NCBI GenBank assembly: GCA_036583965.1
Contig: JAZBQD010000092.1
Location: 52,210 to 116,209, forward strand
Length of the DNA: 64,000 bases
Reading direction: 5' to 3'
DNA from: Prunella strophiata
Taxonomy: Eukaryota > Chordata > Aves > Passeriformes > Prunellidae
The position numbers and the translations under genes are program-made. Below, piece after piece: positions 44,241 to 54,973 of this stretch. Within the stretch, counting starts at the first letter, position 1; every line of letters begins with the position of its first letter. The notes beneath the pieces are model-generated. The model was given only the letters and a program-made list of their open reading frames with translations. It had not been told where the DNA came from and made no database searches.

Positions 44241-44739
44241 GTGAGTGGCACACAATCAGTCTTACAGGTGAACTGGCACCAGAGGTGATCAGAGTCAGGG
44301 CCCTTCCCAGAGGCCTGGAGATACTGAAGCCGAGAGGCCAACCCCAAGGTGAGGGGGGGGCCACAGGGACAAGACAGGGATCTGCTTTGTGTCTTGAGGG
44401 TGTGAAAGAATGCATGAAATTGACTGAAAAATAAAAGTGAGTGAGTGTAGATAAATGAAAGTGTATGTAATGTAGATTGTTTATTTTAAACTTTACTAGA
44501 TCTCCTTGGAGGGAGGTGTATTGTATTGAAAAGCAGTGTGAGAAAAAGGGGGGTTTTTTGTCTGTGTGGAGTTGAAAGAAAGCGGTATTTAGGTGGTTAG
44601 AGAAAGTGAAAAACAGAGACAGAAGACGAATAGGTAAGACCTTGAAAAATGGGACAGAAAACCAGTAAGTGGGATTCAGGAAAGAAAAAAAGAGAGTAAA
44701 AAGCATACTACCAGAGATAACTCCCAAAGGGTTATTTTG

Positions 44740-45500
44740 GGGGTATGTTAGCTAACAGAGATAGAAATCCTTACAAAAGGAGAAAATATAGGGTATGCAG
44801 TAGTTGATGGGAAAAACATGCAAATTATTGAAAATGAGAAATTAACCTTAAACTTGTAAACTCTAACTTGTGAATTATATGCTCTAAAAAGAACAATGGA
44901 ATATTTAGCACATAAAAAAGGAACTATATACACTGATTCAAGGTATGCCTTTAGAGTAGTACATACCTTCAGAAAAAAATAATTTGAAAAAAAAAAAAAA
45001 GGGGGACTACTTAATTCAAGAGGAAAGGGACTAGTACACGAGAAACTTATTTTAGAGGGTTTAGAGGCATTAAAATTACCTGAAAGAGATAGTGACCAGT
45101 ACATATTAAAGGACACCAAAAGGGAATGACCCCAGAAATAAAAGCAAATAATTTGACAGATCAGGGAGCTAAAAATGCAACAAAAAATGGGTCAAAAGAG
45201 TTGTATTAATATGAATCTGGGAAATGAAAACTTCCCGACGGAAAACAATTACTTAATGAAATGCTTACTCAAAAAATATTAAAATATAAGCATTAGAAAA
45301 CCCACTGAAGTACCCAGGTTTTGTATGATCATTTTTTTTAAAGAACCATGGGGGTACTGAGATTTTTGAATTAGCAAAACAAGTAACTGAAAGATATAAA
45401 ATTTACCAAAAAAATAAATAAAAAAGCGATGAGAAAAACAAGATTAGGAGATCGCGAGTTAGCTCGTCAAAAATTTCAAAGTATCCAAGTAGAGGTTTGG
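44740..45500 (+). pseudogene. RNase H-integrase N-terminal fragment located upstream of gag
   Basis: The reading has an RNase H strand GENIGYAVVDG, a CELYALKRTMEYLAHKK helix with the catalytic Glu, and Tyr-Thr-Asp-Ser-Arg-Tyr-Ala (TDS at 44932-44940). An A14 tract (about 44987-45000) breaks the frame. The C-terminal RNase H motif ANNLTDQGAKNAT follows near 45150. Integrase zinc-domain words follow (YDHFF near 45327) and then ARQKFQSIQVEV at about 45464-45498, the beginning of the catalytic core, where similarity stops. RNase H and integrase normally follow RT; here they precede gag. Stops and A-tracts abolish function. Confidence 0.7.
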
Positions 45501-46860
45501 ATTTGTCAGGCTCTGGATTTATTTGTGAATTCAAAATAACCGTATAATCCAGGAGGAAAAGAAATGCCGCATGATGGGTGGGAAGATAGTAGGAGAATAA
45601 GATCTTTAAAATAGCAAAAAACCCCGAGACAAAAGGGCAGGGAACAGGAGATTGCCTCCTCTATTCCCGCTTGTTCCCCCCCACCTTTCGCGGCTGCACC
45701 ACCCCCCAGCCCCCATCCTTGGCCCGCGGCCGCTCCGCCGGCCGTGCCGGGGTCCCTTCTGCCGCCCGGTCCGTGGCCACCGCGCCGACCGCACTGAGGA
45801 GGGGGGGGTCCCGTCAGTCCCGGCCGCCCCATCCCCAACCGCTTCTACCACGGCTGTCCCCACCGCCCCACGCCCGGCTCCCCTGTCCATGTCAGCTGTG
45901 CCTGCTTTGTCTCTGCCGGGGGCTGCCGATCCAGCCGCCATGAGCTACGTGCAGGCGGTCCCGGCACCCGCCTGGTACCTCTCGGAAGTGCCCCCTCCTC
46001 CGGCGGTTCCGGCCGCAGACCCCGCCTGCGCTCCGCCCTTGGAGGACCGAGGCTCAGGGCTGTGCCTTCCCCACACCCCCTTCCTGACCGGAGCTCCGTT
46101 CCCTTGGTAACCACAGCTGCGGCTAGGAGGGACTCCCTGGAAGAGAGAGTCGAGAAGTTCCGTTAAAAGACAGCCCTCTCTTAATTCTTCCTCAAAACAC
46201 GGGGAAAAGACTATAGAGGATAAAACCCAAAAAGGATGGGATAGAGAGATTGGACTATTTCCACTAAGGGAGGTCCCCATGGGGGGAGGGGGGGGGGGGG
46301 GGGGGGGGGGTGAAACGGGGTTTGTAAATGCCCCTTTGACTTCTTCTGAAGTCAGGAATTTCAAAAAGGAAATCAAAGGGATCTTGGAGGAATCCATAGG
46401 CACAGCTGAACAATTAGACCAATTTTTAGGTCTGAATATTTATACCTAGGAAGAGATGCAATCTGTAATGAAAATAATATTTTCTCAAGAAAAAAAAAAA
46501 AAAAAAAGGCAATTAATCAGAGCAGCTGGAATAAAAGCTTAGGAAAAAGAAAATCCACAAGAGCCCCCCCGCAGAAAACAAAATGCCAACTGAACCTCCT
46601 GAGTGGGGGTCAAAATGATGAGGAGGGGAAGAAACACATGAATCGTAATTTGATTAATAAATGAATAAAAGAAGCGCCCTCCCCGAAAAGTAAAATGCCA
46701 AAAAAAAAAGATTTTTAAAAGACAGCAGGAGAAAAGAAGAAACTTCAACTAAATAGTTAGATTTAAGAAAAATATAAAAATTGTCCTGATCAGGTAAAAG
46801 ATCTAAAAATCTTCCGAGGGATGGGCACAGAAGAAGAATAGAGAAGTCAAAGGCTCTATT
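45501..46860 (+). pseudogene. gag remnant: proline-rich region, capsid and nucleocapsid traces
   Basis: A GC-rich Pro/Ala-rich stretch (about 45660-46115) fits the gag linker between matrix and capsid. It is followed by a capsid N-terminal segment, LREVPMGG, then G6AG23 (46281-46310), then TGFVNAPLTSSEVRNFKKEIKG and EQLDQFLGLNIYT ending at a TAG where Trp is common (46447). An A17-type run at about 46491-46507 shifts the frame. A nucleocapsid trace near 46690-46720 keeps one Cys and Lys-rich text but has lost the zinc-knuckle ligands. Gag would assemble virions; this one is not translatable as a whole. Confidence 0.65.
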
Positions 46861-46889
46861 TTTTAGGGGACTAACACCATCTGGAGCCT

Positions 46890-46948
46890 ATAATAACTTT
46901 AAAAGTGAGTCCCCAAGAAAAAGAATGGAAATTTGTGGTAAACACAGG

Positions 46949-46987
<39 letters not shown>

Positions 46988-47270
46988 TAAAAGAACCTGC
47001 CCACTTAATATTCCAAAAGATTATAGTAGAAGCAAAGATACTATAAAAGAAACAGGGGCAAAAGGCGAAAGTTCACAGTTCCAATCATTAAAAGATGTGG
47101 TAATTGAGGGGGAGACAAAAATTTAGATAGAAAATATCTTATTAGTCCCAAGAGCAAGTAACAACTTATTAGGAAAAAACTTACAAATAAAATTAGGAAT
47201 AGAGGTTATATCAAAAAACAAACAAACAAACAAAAAAAAAAAAAAAACAAAAAAAAACCTAGAATTTTAA
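46890..47270 (+). pseudogene. Protease remnant with Asn-Thr-Gly active site
   Basis: Text KVSPQEKEWKFVVNTGA appears at 46901-46952: the active site (AAC ACA GGA at 46941-46949) reads Asn-Thr-Gly rather than Asp-Thr-Gly, a G-to-A-type change. An A28 tract (46952-46979) follows immediately and encodes a Lys run in the open frame 46905-47126. Downstream, LLVPRASNNLLGKNLQIKLGIEV matches a protease C-terminal region near 47138-47205. A CAAA/A-rich low-complexity stretch (47215-47258) ends it. Confidence 0.65.
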
Positions 47271-47339
47271 AATTAGGCCAAGAAGATGAAAAAGAAAGAT
47301 AACAAGAAATTTTAGGCTAGGAAAGTAAAAAGGGGAGGA

Positions 47340-48620
47340 TTAAACATTAATTCTATAAGGGTTACAATTGAGAGAGAAGATTGTCCCATATGTGTATGTC
47401 AGTACTCCATACTATTAGAAGGACAAGAAGGATTAAAGCCAGTAATAAAAAAACTAATAAAGGATAGGACATTAAAACCTTGTATGTCTCCTCATAATAC
47501 CCCTATTCTCCCAGTAAAGAAGCCTGATGGAAGTTATAGATTAGTACAAGATTTAAGGGAGGTTAACAAAAGAACTCGAACTCGCTACCCAGTGGTACCA
47601 AACCCTTACACTCTTCTAAGTAAAGTCCTACCCCAGCATCAGTGGTTTAGTGTAGTGGATCTTAAAGATGCTTTCTGGGCCTGTCCACTAGCCAAGGAGA
47701 GCCAAGATATTTTTGCCTTTGAATGGGAGGATCCAAAAACTGGGAGAAAACAGCAATTAAGATGGACATAATTACCACAGGGATTCTCAGAGTCTCCGAA
47801 TTTATTTGGGCAGGCTTTAGAAACAATACCACAAACTTTCCCCACTCCTCCTGGAATACAAATTATTCAATATGTGGATGATCTTTTACTATCTGTGGAA
47901 GATGATGTTGAAGCTAAGGAGGCTACTATAAAATTTTAAATTTTCTCAGGGAAAAAGGATTAAGGGTATCAAAAGGGAAGTTGCAATTTATAAAATCAGA
48001 GGTAAAATATCTTGGACACTTGATAAGTAAAGAAAGTCGGAAGCTCAACCCAGAGAGAATTGCTGGAATTTGATCCCTTCCCCCTTCCTCATCAAACAGA
48101 GAAATCAGAAAACTACTCAGATTATTGGGATATTGTAGATTATGGATTGAGGGGTACACACAGGCAGTAAAATTTCTGTATAAAAAAAAATTGACAGAGG
48201 GAGATGATATAAAATAGACTAAGGAAGATGATGATAAATTAGGAGAATTAAAGCTAAAATTGGCCTCAATACCAGCTTTAAACTTACCCTCATTAGAAAA
48301 ACCCTTTCATCTGTACATGAATGTAGAAAAAGGGGTAGCTCATGAAGTTCTGGTTCAGGAGTGGGGAAGAATAAAGAGACCAGTAGCTTATTTATCAAAG
48401 ATCCAGTGAGCCACGGCTGGCCAGTATGTATTCAAACTACAGCAGCTATTGCAATCCTGGTAGAAGAGAGTCGTAAACTTACTTTTGGAAGTCAACTAAT
48501 TGTGAATACACCTCATGCAATTCGAAATGTATTAAATCAGAAGGCTAAAAAATGGTTAGCAGACTCTAGGATGTTAGAATGTAGAATAATAATGTCTAGA
48601 TGTTGAGAGAGGACAGGAGT
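47340..48620 (+). pseudogene. Reverse transcriptase and connection domain with intact YVDD
   Basis: The best conserved gene of this provirus. The frame 47484-47771 has KKPDGSYRLVQDLREVNKRT and FSVVDLKDAFWACPLA (motif A Asp present), ending at a TAA just before LPQGFSESPNLFGQALE. YVDD is intact at 47871-47882 in QYVDDLLLSVEDD. A stop near 47938 and frame shifts follow. Thumb/connection text (LGYCRLWIEGYTQAVKFLY-like) is near 48125-48185. EKPFHLYMNVEKGVAHEVLVQEWG (about 48296-48367) and a final frame 48361-48606 end the connection domain, after which RNase H would be expected but a GC-rich segment begins. Confidence 0.75.
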
Positions 48621-48779
48621 TTGAATGCAGTTTCTGTATGAAGGGCAGGGAAGGGTCTTAAATGGTTGTTAGGAAGTTATTCAATGCCGAACTGGGGTCC
48701 AGAAAAGGTTTAACAAAACAAGCCTACCTTAAAGGGAAAAGAAGAGATGTAGATTAAATAAATAAAATATCAAAAACAC

Positions 48780-49302
48780 CTGGGGATGTCAGGTTTGGGG
48801 TTGTCAGAGTTGGGAAGTGTTTGGCCACTCTCGTAGGAGCGGCGGGGTCTCAGGGGCTGCAGCAGGAGCTGATTCATGGGGGTGACCCAGCGCAGCAATG
48901 CCCAGTGTTCACCCACCCGTGGAAGTGCCACAGGGCGTGGTTTGTATAAGGTGCCGCTAAGGTTTGACTTAGGTATGCCAAGATCCCAGAGAGTGAGGGG
49001 TTGCCGGATGTGCTCGCCGGCCCGGCGGCGGTGCTGGGCGCGGATAGTGCAGATTTGCTGCCCAGGAGCGGGCTGGCTCAGTAACGGATTAACCGGGGGC
49101 GGTTCTCAGTCAGCCGGGGTTCGGAGTCCAAGGTGGCAGCCTCGGCCCCGGCAAAAGGGAGGCAAAATATGCCCCAGGGTCTCCATGCCCACGGCTGTCT
49201 GTAAATTCTCCCCACACTCCCGCTAAGTAAAGAAGCGACAGCGGGGGAAGGACGAGAGACAGGGTTGAACGCAAGGCTGTTAAAAAAAAAAAAAAAAAAA
49301 AA
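48780..49302 (+). other. GC-rich segment ending in an A-tract inside the provirus
   Basis: Between about 48785 and 49275 the sequence is strongly GC-rich with CpGs (GGCCCGGCGGCGG near 49019), unlike the AT-rich provirus on both sides. It ends in an A22 run (49281-49302). A 116-codon Arg/Gly-rich frame (48876-49226) has no domain I recognise. It sits where RNase H and integrase should follow RT. It could be captured host RNA, another repeat's 5' UTR or an unusual gag/leader copy; I cannot decide from the sequence. Confidence 0.5.
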
Positions 49303-51180
49303 AGAGGGAGAGAGGGACCACTGCTAGAAATAAGATGAAGACAGAGATAGATAACGCTCCCAACCTCACAAAATTATTTCTTTTTAAGAAATATTTCTTT
49401 GTTTTACTGTTAAGAAGAAGAGGCTTTTGTTCTGAGGAATGGGTCTATAAGACTAAAATAGTTAAATGTTGCACAAAAAGTACAAAGCAAGAGATGTGAT
49501 GTTACAATAAGGCTAGCCTTTCTCATTTAACTAATTGTAGCTCACAAGAAGAACTTGCCTCTGCAGCTTTTAGCACAGCTGGATACAAGAAGAAGAGGCG
49601 GCTGTGGAAAAAGCTTTTCGTTAAACCCAGAAAGTTTTAAAGAAAGCTGATAGTAAAAGTTCATATAATATTGTTTTTCTTTTATCACTGTACTATTAAA
49701 AAGTCCTTTCCAGGTACAACTAAAGCAGCAATCCAAACCACAGAAAGAGGGTGAATTCATGCCAGCAAAATCAAAGGACTTGTGAAGAGACTTAAGGAAT
49801 GAAACTTATCACATCTAAACTGTGTAATACCACATTGACTTTCAAACAGGGACTGAGTGGTAATAATCCAAGAAATATACAAAGAATAACACCTAATTAA
49901 GAAATAAGACAAAACGTACATCACTAATTTCAAGCACCGCCTGAATAAAACCTCTCCTTAGTGAGGAATACTTAGAAGGATCAGAACTATTTTGTTCAAA
50001 GAGTTCTTATATTCTGACCTTAACCTGTAAATTATACAGGGGAGAGGGGGAATTACCATCTCCATCAGTACCATACTATAAACTTTATTTGATTCATCCC
50101 AATACTGGACATACTAGCTGGGTTATAAGTAAATGTTTGAATTGTGGGAATAATTAGTATTATAATCCACAAAATTTATACTCTTGTTGCAAGAAGTGTT
50201 AAAGTAATAACTTTATTTTGTGGATGGGATCTATTAGTGCTTATTAAATGAGAAATACCTGAGGAACAGTAAGAAACCACAATTAAGGAGTATCGAAAAC
50301 GAGTTGCCTGAAAATTGATAAAAAAGTGACAAGGAAATAGAGGGCAAGACCAGATTGGCCTCTATATTCGCCACCAAGAAGATCAAATACACCTGCTGTG
50401 GGTTGCAACCTCACAGGCATGGGAGGTGGGGGTATAAGCCACACTAGATCTCTGTTATTCCTGTTTCTGTCACTCATTTGTTGTCTTTTCCATTTTGGGA
50501 TACCAGCAAGATCATATCACAAATGCTACAGAAAGCATCACATAGAAAGAAACTAAAGTTCATCTTTTATTACACACACCCATGTAAACAGTCACTGTTA
50601 TAACCCATCCAAATTAAGAACCTGTAGGCATAAACGCAGAAAATTATTGGATTGCAAGAAACTTAGAAAGAAGTGTTAATAGACAGGGAATTGAATGCCC
50701 AAAAGGAGAGAGATGGATTTGTTTTACATTTAACCTTGAAGACACAGTTCAGGATTCAGTAAAAAAACAACTAGTAAACAAAAAAAGTAAAACCAGCACA
50801 GCAATCTAACTCTGTATTGACCCAAAATTATATGCTGAATCATATCATAAGACTCCAAACAACCATAAAGATGATAACAAATAAAGCTGCTCAGGCACTG
50901 GAATTAATATCACGTCAGCAAAGCCAAACAAGAAGCATAGTGTATCAGAATAGATTGGCTTTAGACTATTTATTGGCTAAAGAAGGGGGTGTTTGTAGAA
51001 AGTTTAATATATCAGATTGTTGAAAATAAATGGCAATGGGGATGTCATTCTAGAAAAAGCAAAAGATATCAGAAAAATAACCCAGGTACCAGTCCAAAAA
51101 ATAGAAAACAATGTTAAAACCTAGCTGATGGAGTAATGTATTGAAAATAGTATGATAAAAAAGAGGAAAAAATAAAATTA
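49303..51180 (+). pseudogene. env remnant, transmembrane part recognisable
   Basis: 49303-50780 has surface-subunit-like traces in broken frames (for example a Cys-x-x-Cys-like reading near 50130-50200 and GIECPKGERWICFTF near 50690-50735) with numerous stops. The frame 50817-51023 carries a transmembrane subunit heptad region, TNKAAQALELISRQQSQTRS, and then LALDYLLAKEGGVC with C-X6-C at the end. The codon after the second Cys is TGA, so the third Cys of C-X6-CC is replaced by a stop. The remaining ectodomain and membrane span are frameshifted (hydrophobic text near 51185-51260). It is non-functional and described only. Confidence 0.65.
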
Positions 51181-51647
51181 TTAAAATTTCTTTCCTTTTA
51201 TGTGTTACAACTGTTCTGACATTTCTTCCTTGTCTAACCCCCTATTTTATTTAATTACCAACATAGCCTAGAGAATACAAGTTGTTGTTATTGACACAGA
51301 TAAAGTTACTAGTTATAACAGCAAGCTCTGAAATGTTATCTTGCTGTAGAAAGTCACATACCTTTTCACAAGTTCTGTTCCTTGCAGTGCTGACTCCATC
51401 CTCCTTCTTCATCACAGCACTGCTAACAGAAATCTGCCTCTTCCTACCTTCCCGGTCCCTCCTTTTATACTACTCAATGTCATTAGCTATATCTGTGCCC
51501 TATTAAGGGTACACCTGTTCCAAATCTTAGTAATTAGAACAGCTGCAACTCTTTAGGGGGTGAAATTACCTTCAGTACTATCTCCCACACAAGTAAACAA
51601 GAAATATTGCTCAAGCCAAATGATTTATAAAGAATAAGAGGGGGAAT
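51181..51647 (+). other. 3' untranslated region and polypurine tract of the provirus
   Basis: No retroviral gene is recognised in 51260-51630; a 74-codon hydrophobic frame at 51282-51506 may be an env tail or chance. AAGAATAAGAGGGGG followed by AAT (to 51647) is the polypurine tract right before the 3' LTR. Confidence 0.55.
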
Positions 51648-52272
51648 TGTGAAAAATGCATATTACATGATTTGCTTTTCTCAAATACTATATGTATCAT
51701 GTTGTATCAATTCGTAGTGCTGTAATGATATTTTAATAATATAGTAAATGTAGTGTTATAGTTAAATTGTAGTTTTTGTAATTAAAATAGAGACTATGGA
51801 TGTAAGATTTTTTTTTACAAGAGGAATGAGGTATTTGCACAGAGATAGCAGTCACAGGACACCCAAATCTTTCAGAGAAGAAAGAATTTATGACTCTTAT
51901 CAGAAGGAACCAAAGTCTTCCTGCATTGCTGAGACTGTAGGACACCGAGAGACTAAGAGAAAGAAGATTACAAAAACCAGGTGAAATCCTTTTTTTTGAA
52001 TGGAATTTATGCATCATGCATGGGATATATGATTATGCAACAGGTTATTGCTTTTAAGGGTTAATCCTCTGTTAATGGGTGTGCTTTTGGGGCTTGATTA
52101 GCCCAGGAGGGCACCCGAACCTGTTCGTAACTCTTTGTTTTTTATTGTCTCGTATTGTCCTAATCTAAACTGTTCAAATTTTATTTACTCTAATTATATT
52201 ACTATTTTTTTAACCATCTTTTTACTATTAAACTTTTAAAATTTCAAAAACAAGTGATTGGCGTTTTTCACA
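51648..52272 (+). mobile_element. 3' LTR of the 9.6-kb provirus
   Basis: Differs from the 5' LTR at six positions by line-by-line comparison: 51714, 51992, 52033, 52076, 52210 and 52263 (approximate for homopolymer context). Same ends TGTGAAAAA/TTTTTCACA. Target copy GCTTA at 52273-52277. Confidence 0.95.
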
Positions 52273-52277
52273 GCTTA

Positions 52278-53359
52278 GTTCAAGCATTTATGTCTGGGTA
52301 ACACAAAAATCTTACTACTCCTTAGCAAGCATTTCTAGTACAAGATAAGTTAGTAAAAGCTACTGCTTTGGTACCTTTGTCTCTTTTGCACATCAGCCTA
52401 TAAATTAGGTGATAACAGTATCATCTACAAGAGTAATATATTCTCTCTACTCCCCCAACTTGAATATTCAGCATCAGTATGATACTTTTCCAAACAGAAA
52501 AGTTATTATGTGAAAATACCGATCCATAGCACTCACTTAAAGGCAAACTACTGATCATTTAGAAACCAAATCATTCAGCAGGATCCAGGCCATAGTATTT
52601 AAGTGGTTCAAAGACAAATAGAAATGTTTGTCCAAATATCTGGTAATTTACAACATAAACACGCTATAAAGCAAATGGGGGAGGGAACAAACAATAAACC
52701 CCAACCAACAAAAACCCCAACACCCAAAACCTAGATCAGCCTGAATCAGTGTTTTACTTGAGAAATAATGGTGAGTGTGGATTCATTCATTTATCCAGGA
52801 ACAAAATCTAGTGTCATTTCCAGCATTTTTCTGAAGAACTATAATTTCAGTGAGATTACGGGGAGGTGAATAAGGTCCATGATACCTGTCATTGCAGAGA
52901 TACTGTTAGCTTAAGAAGAAACACTCCTAGGTGACATTTCTGTCACAATATGCAATTGCAATAGTCTGCATTATTAGAAAACAAATCTACCTTGCTTGCT
53001 AACAGACTTAAAAGTCTGCCCAAATTCAGAACAAGATTAGTGTGAAAGCATTAAAAGCTTGAATTTGCAATATCAATTGGACAGTGAGGTTTTTCATTTC
53101 AAAAACACTTGGAGAGAATAATTTTCTCTACTCTGAGAGAAAATTATAAGGGAATCAATTATTTCCTGTCTGGTTTCAAGTCACCTTCCTATAGATGTAA
53201 TCTCTTCAATTAAATCATACAAATTGGAAAAGAGTGAGAAAGATCCTGACCTACGATCTCCAGAAAGAGGATTCATTAGTAAAGCAATTAAATTAAAAAG
53301 GAGAATGGCAGGATGGAAAACCTTAATTTAAAAATGCAAGCCTAAACCTTATTTTTAGA
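52278..53359. other. No gene seen
   Basis: AT-rich flanking DNA of the provirus insertion site. No frame, repeat or RNA gene is supported. Confidence 0.5.
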
Positions 53360-53420
53360 TGTATTGGGTTTGCGTGGCAAGATTTTAGTAGCAGGGTTCT
53401 ACAGGGGTGGCTTCTGTTTT
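53360..53420 (+). mobile_element. 5' end fragment of LTR family, plus strand
   Basis: TGTATTGGGTTTGCGTGGCAA to GGGGTGGCTTCTGT matches the reversed right end of the solo LTR at 53857-54973. Only about 60 bp are recognisable before unrelated sequence. It lies about 440 bp from that LTR in inverted orientation. Confidence 0.65.
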
Positions 53421-53856
53421 CAAGATGTGCACTTTCCCCTGCCTCTTCCAATAATGGAGGAACACTAGAAAGGATTAATAGGAAAAATCAGAAGTCTGCT
53501 TGCCCTTTTTAGAAAATAATTGCTAAGAGCCAAGAATTATTAACTCAAGGCTAAAAATCTCCTATTTGTTGAGGCCTAACTGTCTTCAAGGATTTCACTG
53601 CCTAGTTATCACAAGGGCACTGAAAAGCAGTTTTACATTTAAAAAGGAACCTACAGGTAGATCTTGGCCTTTGCAAGATCTGACTTTATAGCACACTTAC
53701 ATTAATAAGTGTTGGGAAGGAAAGAGATGAGAATGTTAATTTCCCATGATCATTCTATTCTCTAACATTGTTCAGTACTTGTTTTCCCTTTTACCTCTCC
53801 CAATTACTACCTTTATCTCAAAATCCTCATGATCTGAGTCACAGCACCAAAAAGAC

Positions 53857-54973
53857 TGTAGTGGGTTGACCCTGGCTGGATGCCAGGCACCCACCAAAGC
53901 CTATAATTCCCCTCCACAGCTCGACAGGGGAGAGAAAATATAATGAAGTGTTCATGAGTTGAGATAAAGACAAGGACAGATTACTCATTGTTTACCATCA
54001 TGGGGAAAACAGACTCAAATTAGAGATATTAATTGAATTTATTTAACAAAATCAGAGCAAGATAATGAGAAGTAAAATAATACCTTAAAAACACCTTCCC
54101 CCAACCCCTCCCTCATTCCCAGCTCTACCTATTCCCCCTCAGCAGCACAGGGAGATGGGGAATGGGGATTACAGTCAGTTCATCACATGTTTCTGCTACT
54201 GCTCAGGGAGAGGAGTCCTACCCCTGCTCCAGCATGGGGTCCCTCCCACGGGAAATAGTTCTCCATTAACTTCTCCAAGGCGAGTCCGTCCCATGGGCAA
54301 CAGTTCTTCACAAACTGCTGCAATGTGGGTCACTCTTCCCTGGGGTGCAGTCCTTCAGGCACAGCCTGCGCCACTGGGGGTCCTCCACAGGGTTGCAAGC
54401 CCTACCAGGAAACCTGCTCCAGTGTGGGCTCCTCTTTCCGTGGGTCTGCAGGTCCCTGCCAGGAGCCTACTCCACCACGGGCCTCCCACAGGGTCACAGC
54501 CTCCTCTCAGGCATCCACCTGCTCTGGTGTGGGTCTCCTCCAGGGGCTGCAGGTGGATCTTTGCATCTTTGTGGTCCTCCATGGGCTGCAGGGGGACAGC
54601 CTGCTTCGCCATGGTCTTCACCACGGGCTGCAGAGGAATACCAGCTCTGGCACCGGGAGCACCTCCTGCTTTTCCTTCTCCACTGACCTTGGTGTCTACA
54701 TAGCTGTTCCTCTCACATATTCTCACCCTGCTCTTCACTGGCTGCAATTACATCTGTGCAATAACTTGTTTGTTTTTTCCCTCTTCTCAAATATGTTACC
54801 ATAGAGGTATTACCACCATTTCTGATTGGCCCAGCCTTGGTTAGTGGCATGTCCATCTTGAAGCCACCTGGCATTGGCTCTGCCAGCCATGGAGGAAGCT
54901 TCCTGCAGCTTCTCACAGAAGCCACCCCAATAGCCCTCCTATTACCAAAACCTGTCCATGCAAACCCAATACA
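53857..54973 (-). mobile_element. Solo LTR, about 1.1 kb, minus strand
   Basis: The right end reversed reads TGTATTGGGTTTGC and the left end TGTAGTGGGTTGACC, giving TG...CA boundaries. Internal clauses of about 50-60 bp based on CTGCTCCAGYRTGGG repeat several times. The open frames of up to 182 codons through these clauses are by-products. I associate the family with a very common passerine LTR; related pieces here are at 22340-22955, 31187-31741, 38263-38771 and 53360. No target duplication was found. Confidence 0.75.

Larger units (their letters stand above)
42648..52272 (+). mobile_element. 9.6-kb provirus with near-identical LTRs and rearranged interior
   Basis: Two 625-bp LTRs (42648-43272 and 51648-52272, start sites exactly 9,000 bp apart) flank it, with GCTTA target copies at 42643-42647 and 52273-52277. 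I count six LTR differences (about 1%). The interior carries leader, RNase H-integrase fragment, gag, protease, RT, a GC-rich insert and env, in that unusual order and with many stops. Class I/gamma- or epsilon-like by gag, RT and env motifs. It must have been mobilised by another virus's enzymes or disabled at insertion. Confidence 0.9.

Noticed and set aside
44083..44727. 214-codon minus-strand frame
   Set aside because: It is antisense to the leader repeats of the provirus, with no domain or conserved start.
45506..46403. Minus-strand frames of 110-152 codons
   Set aside because: They are antisense to the GC-rich gag linker and the G23 run.
42648..51648. LTR spacing of exactly 9,000 bp
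   Set aside because: A round number with no biological meaning.
54155..54804. Overlapping frames of 113-182 codons
   Set aside because: They run through tandem GC-rich clauses of a solo LTR in several frames at once, which explains the lack of stops.
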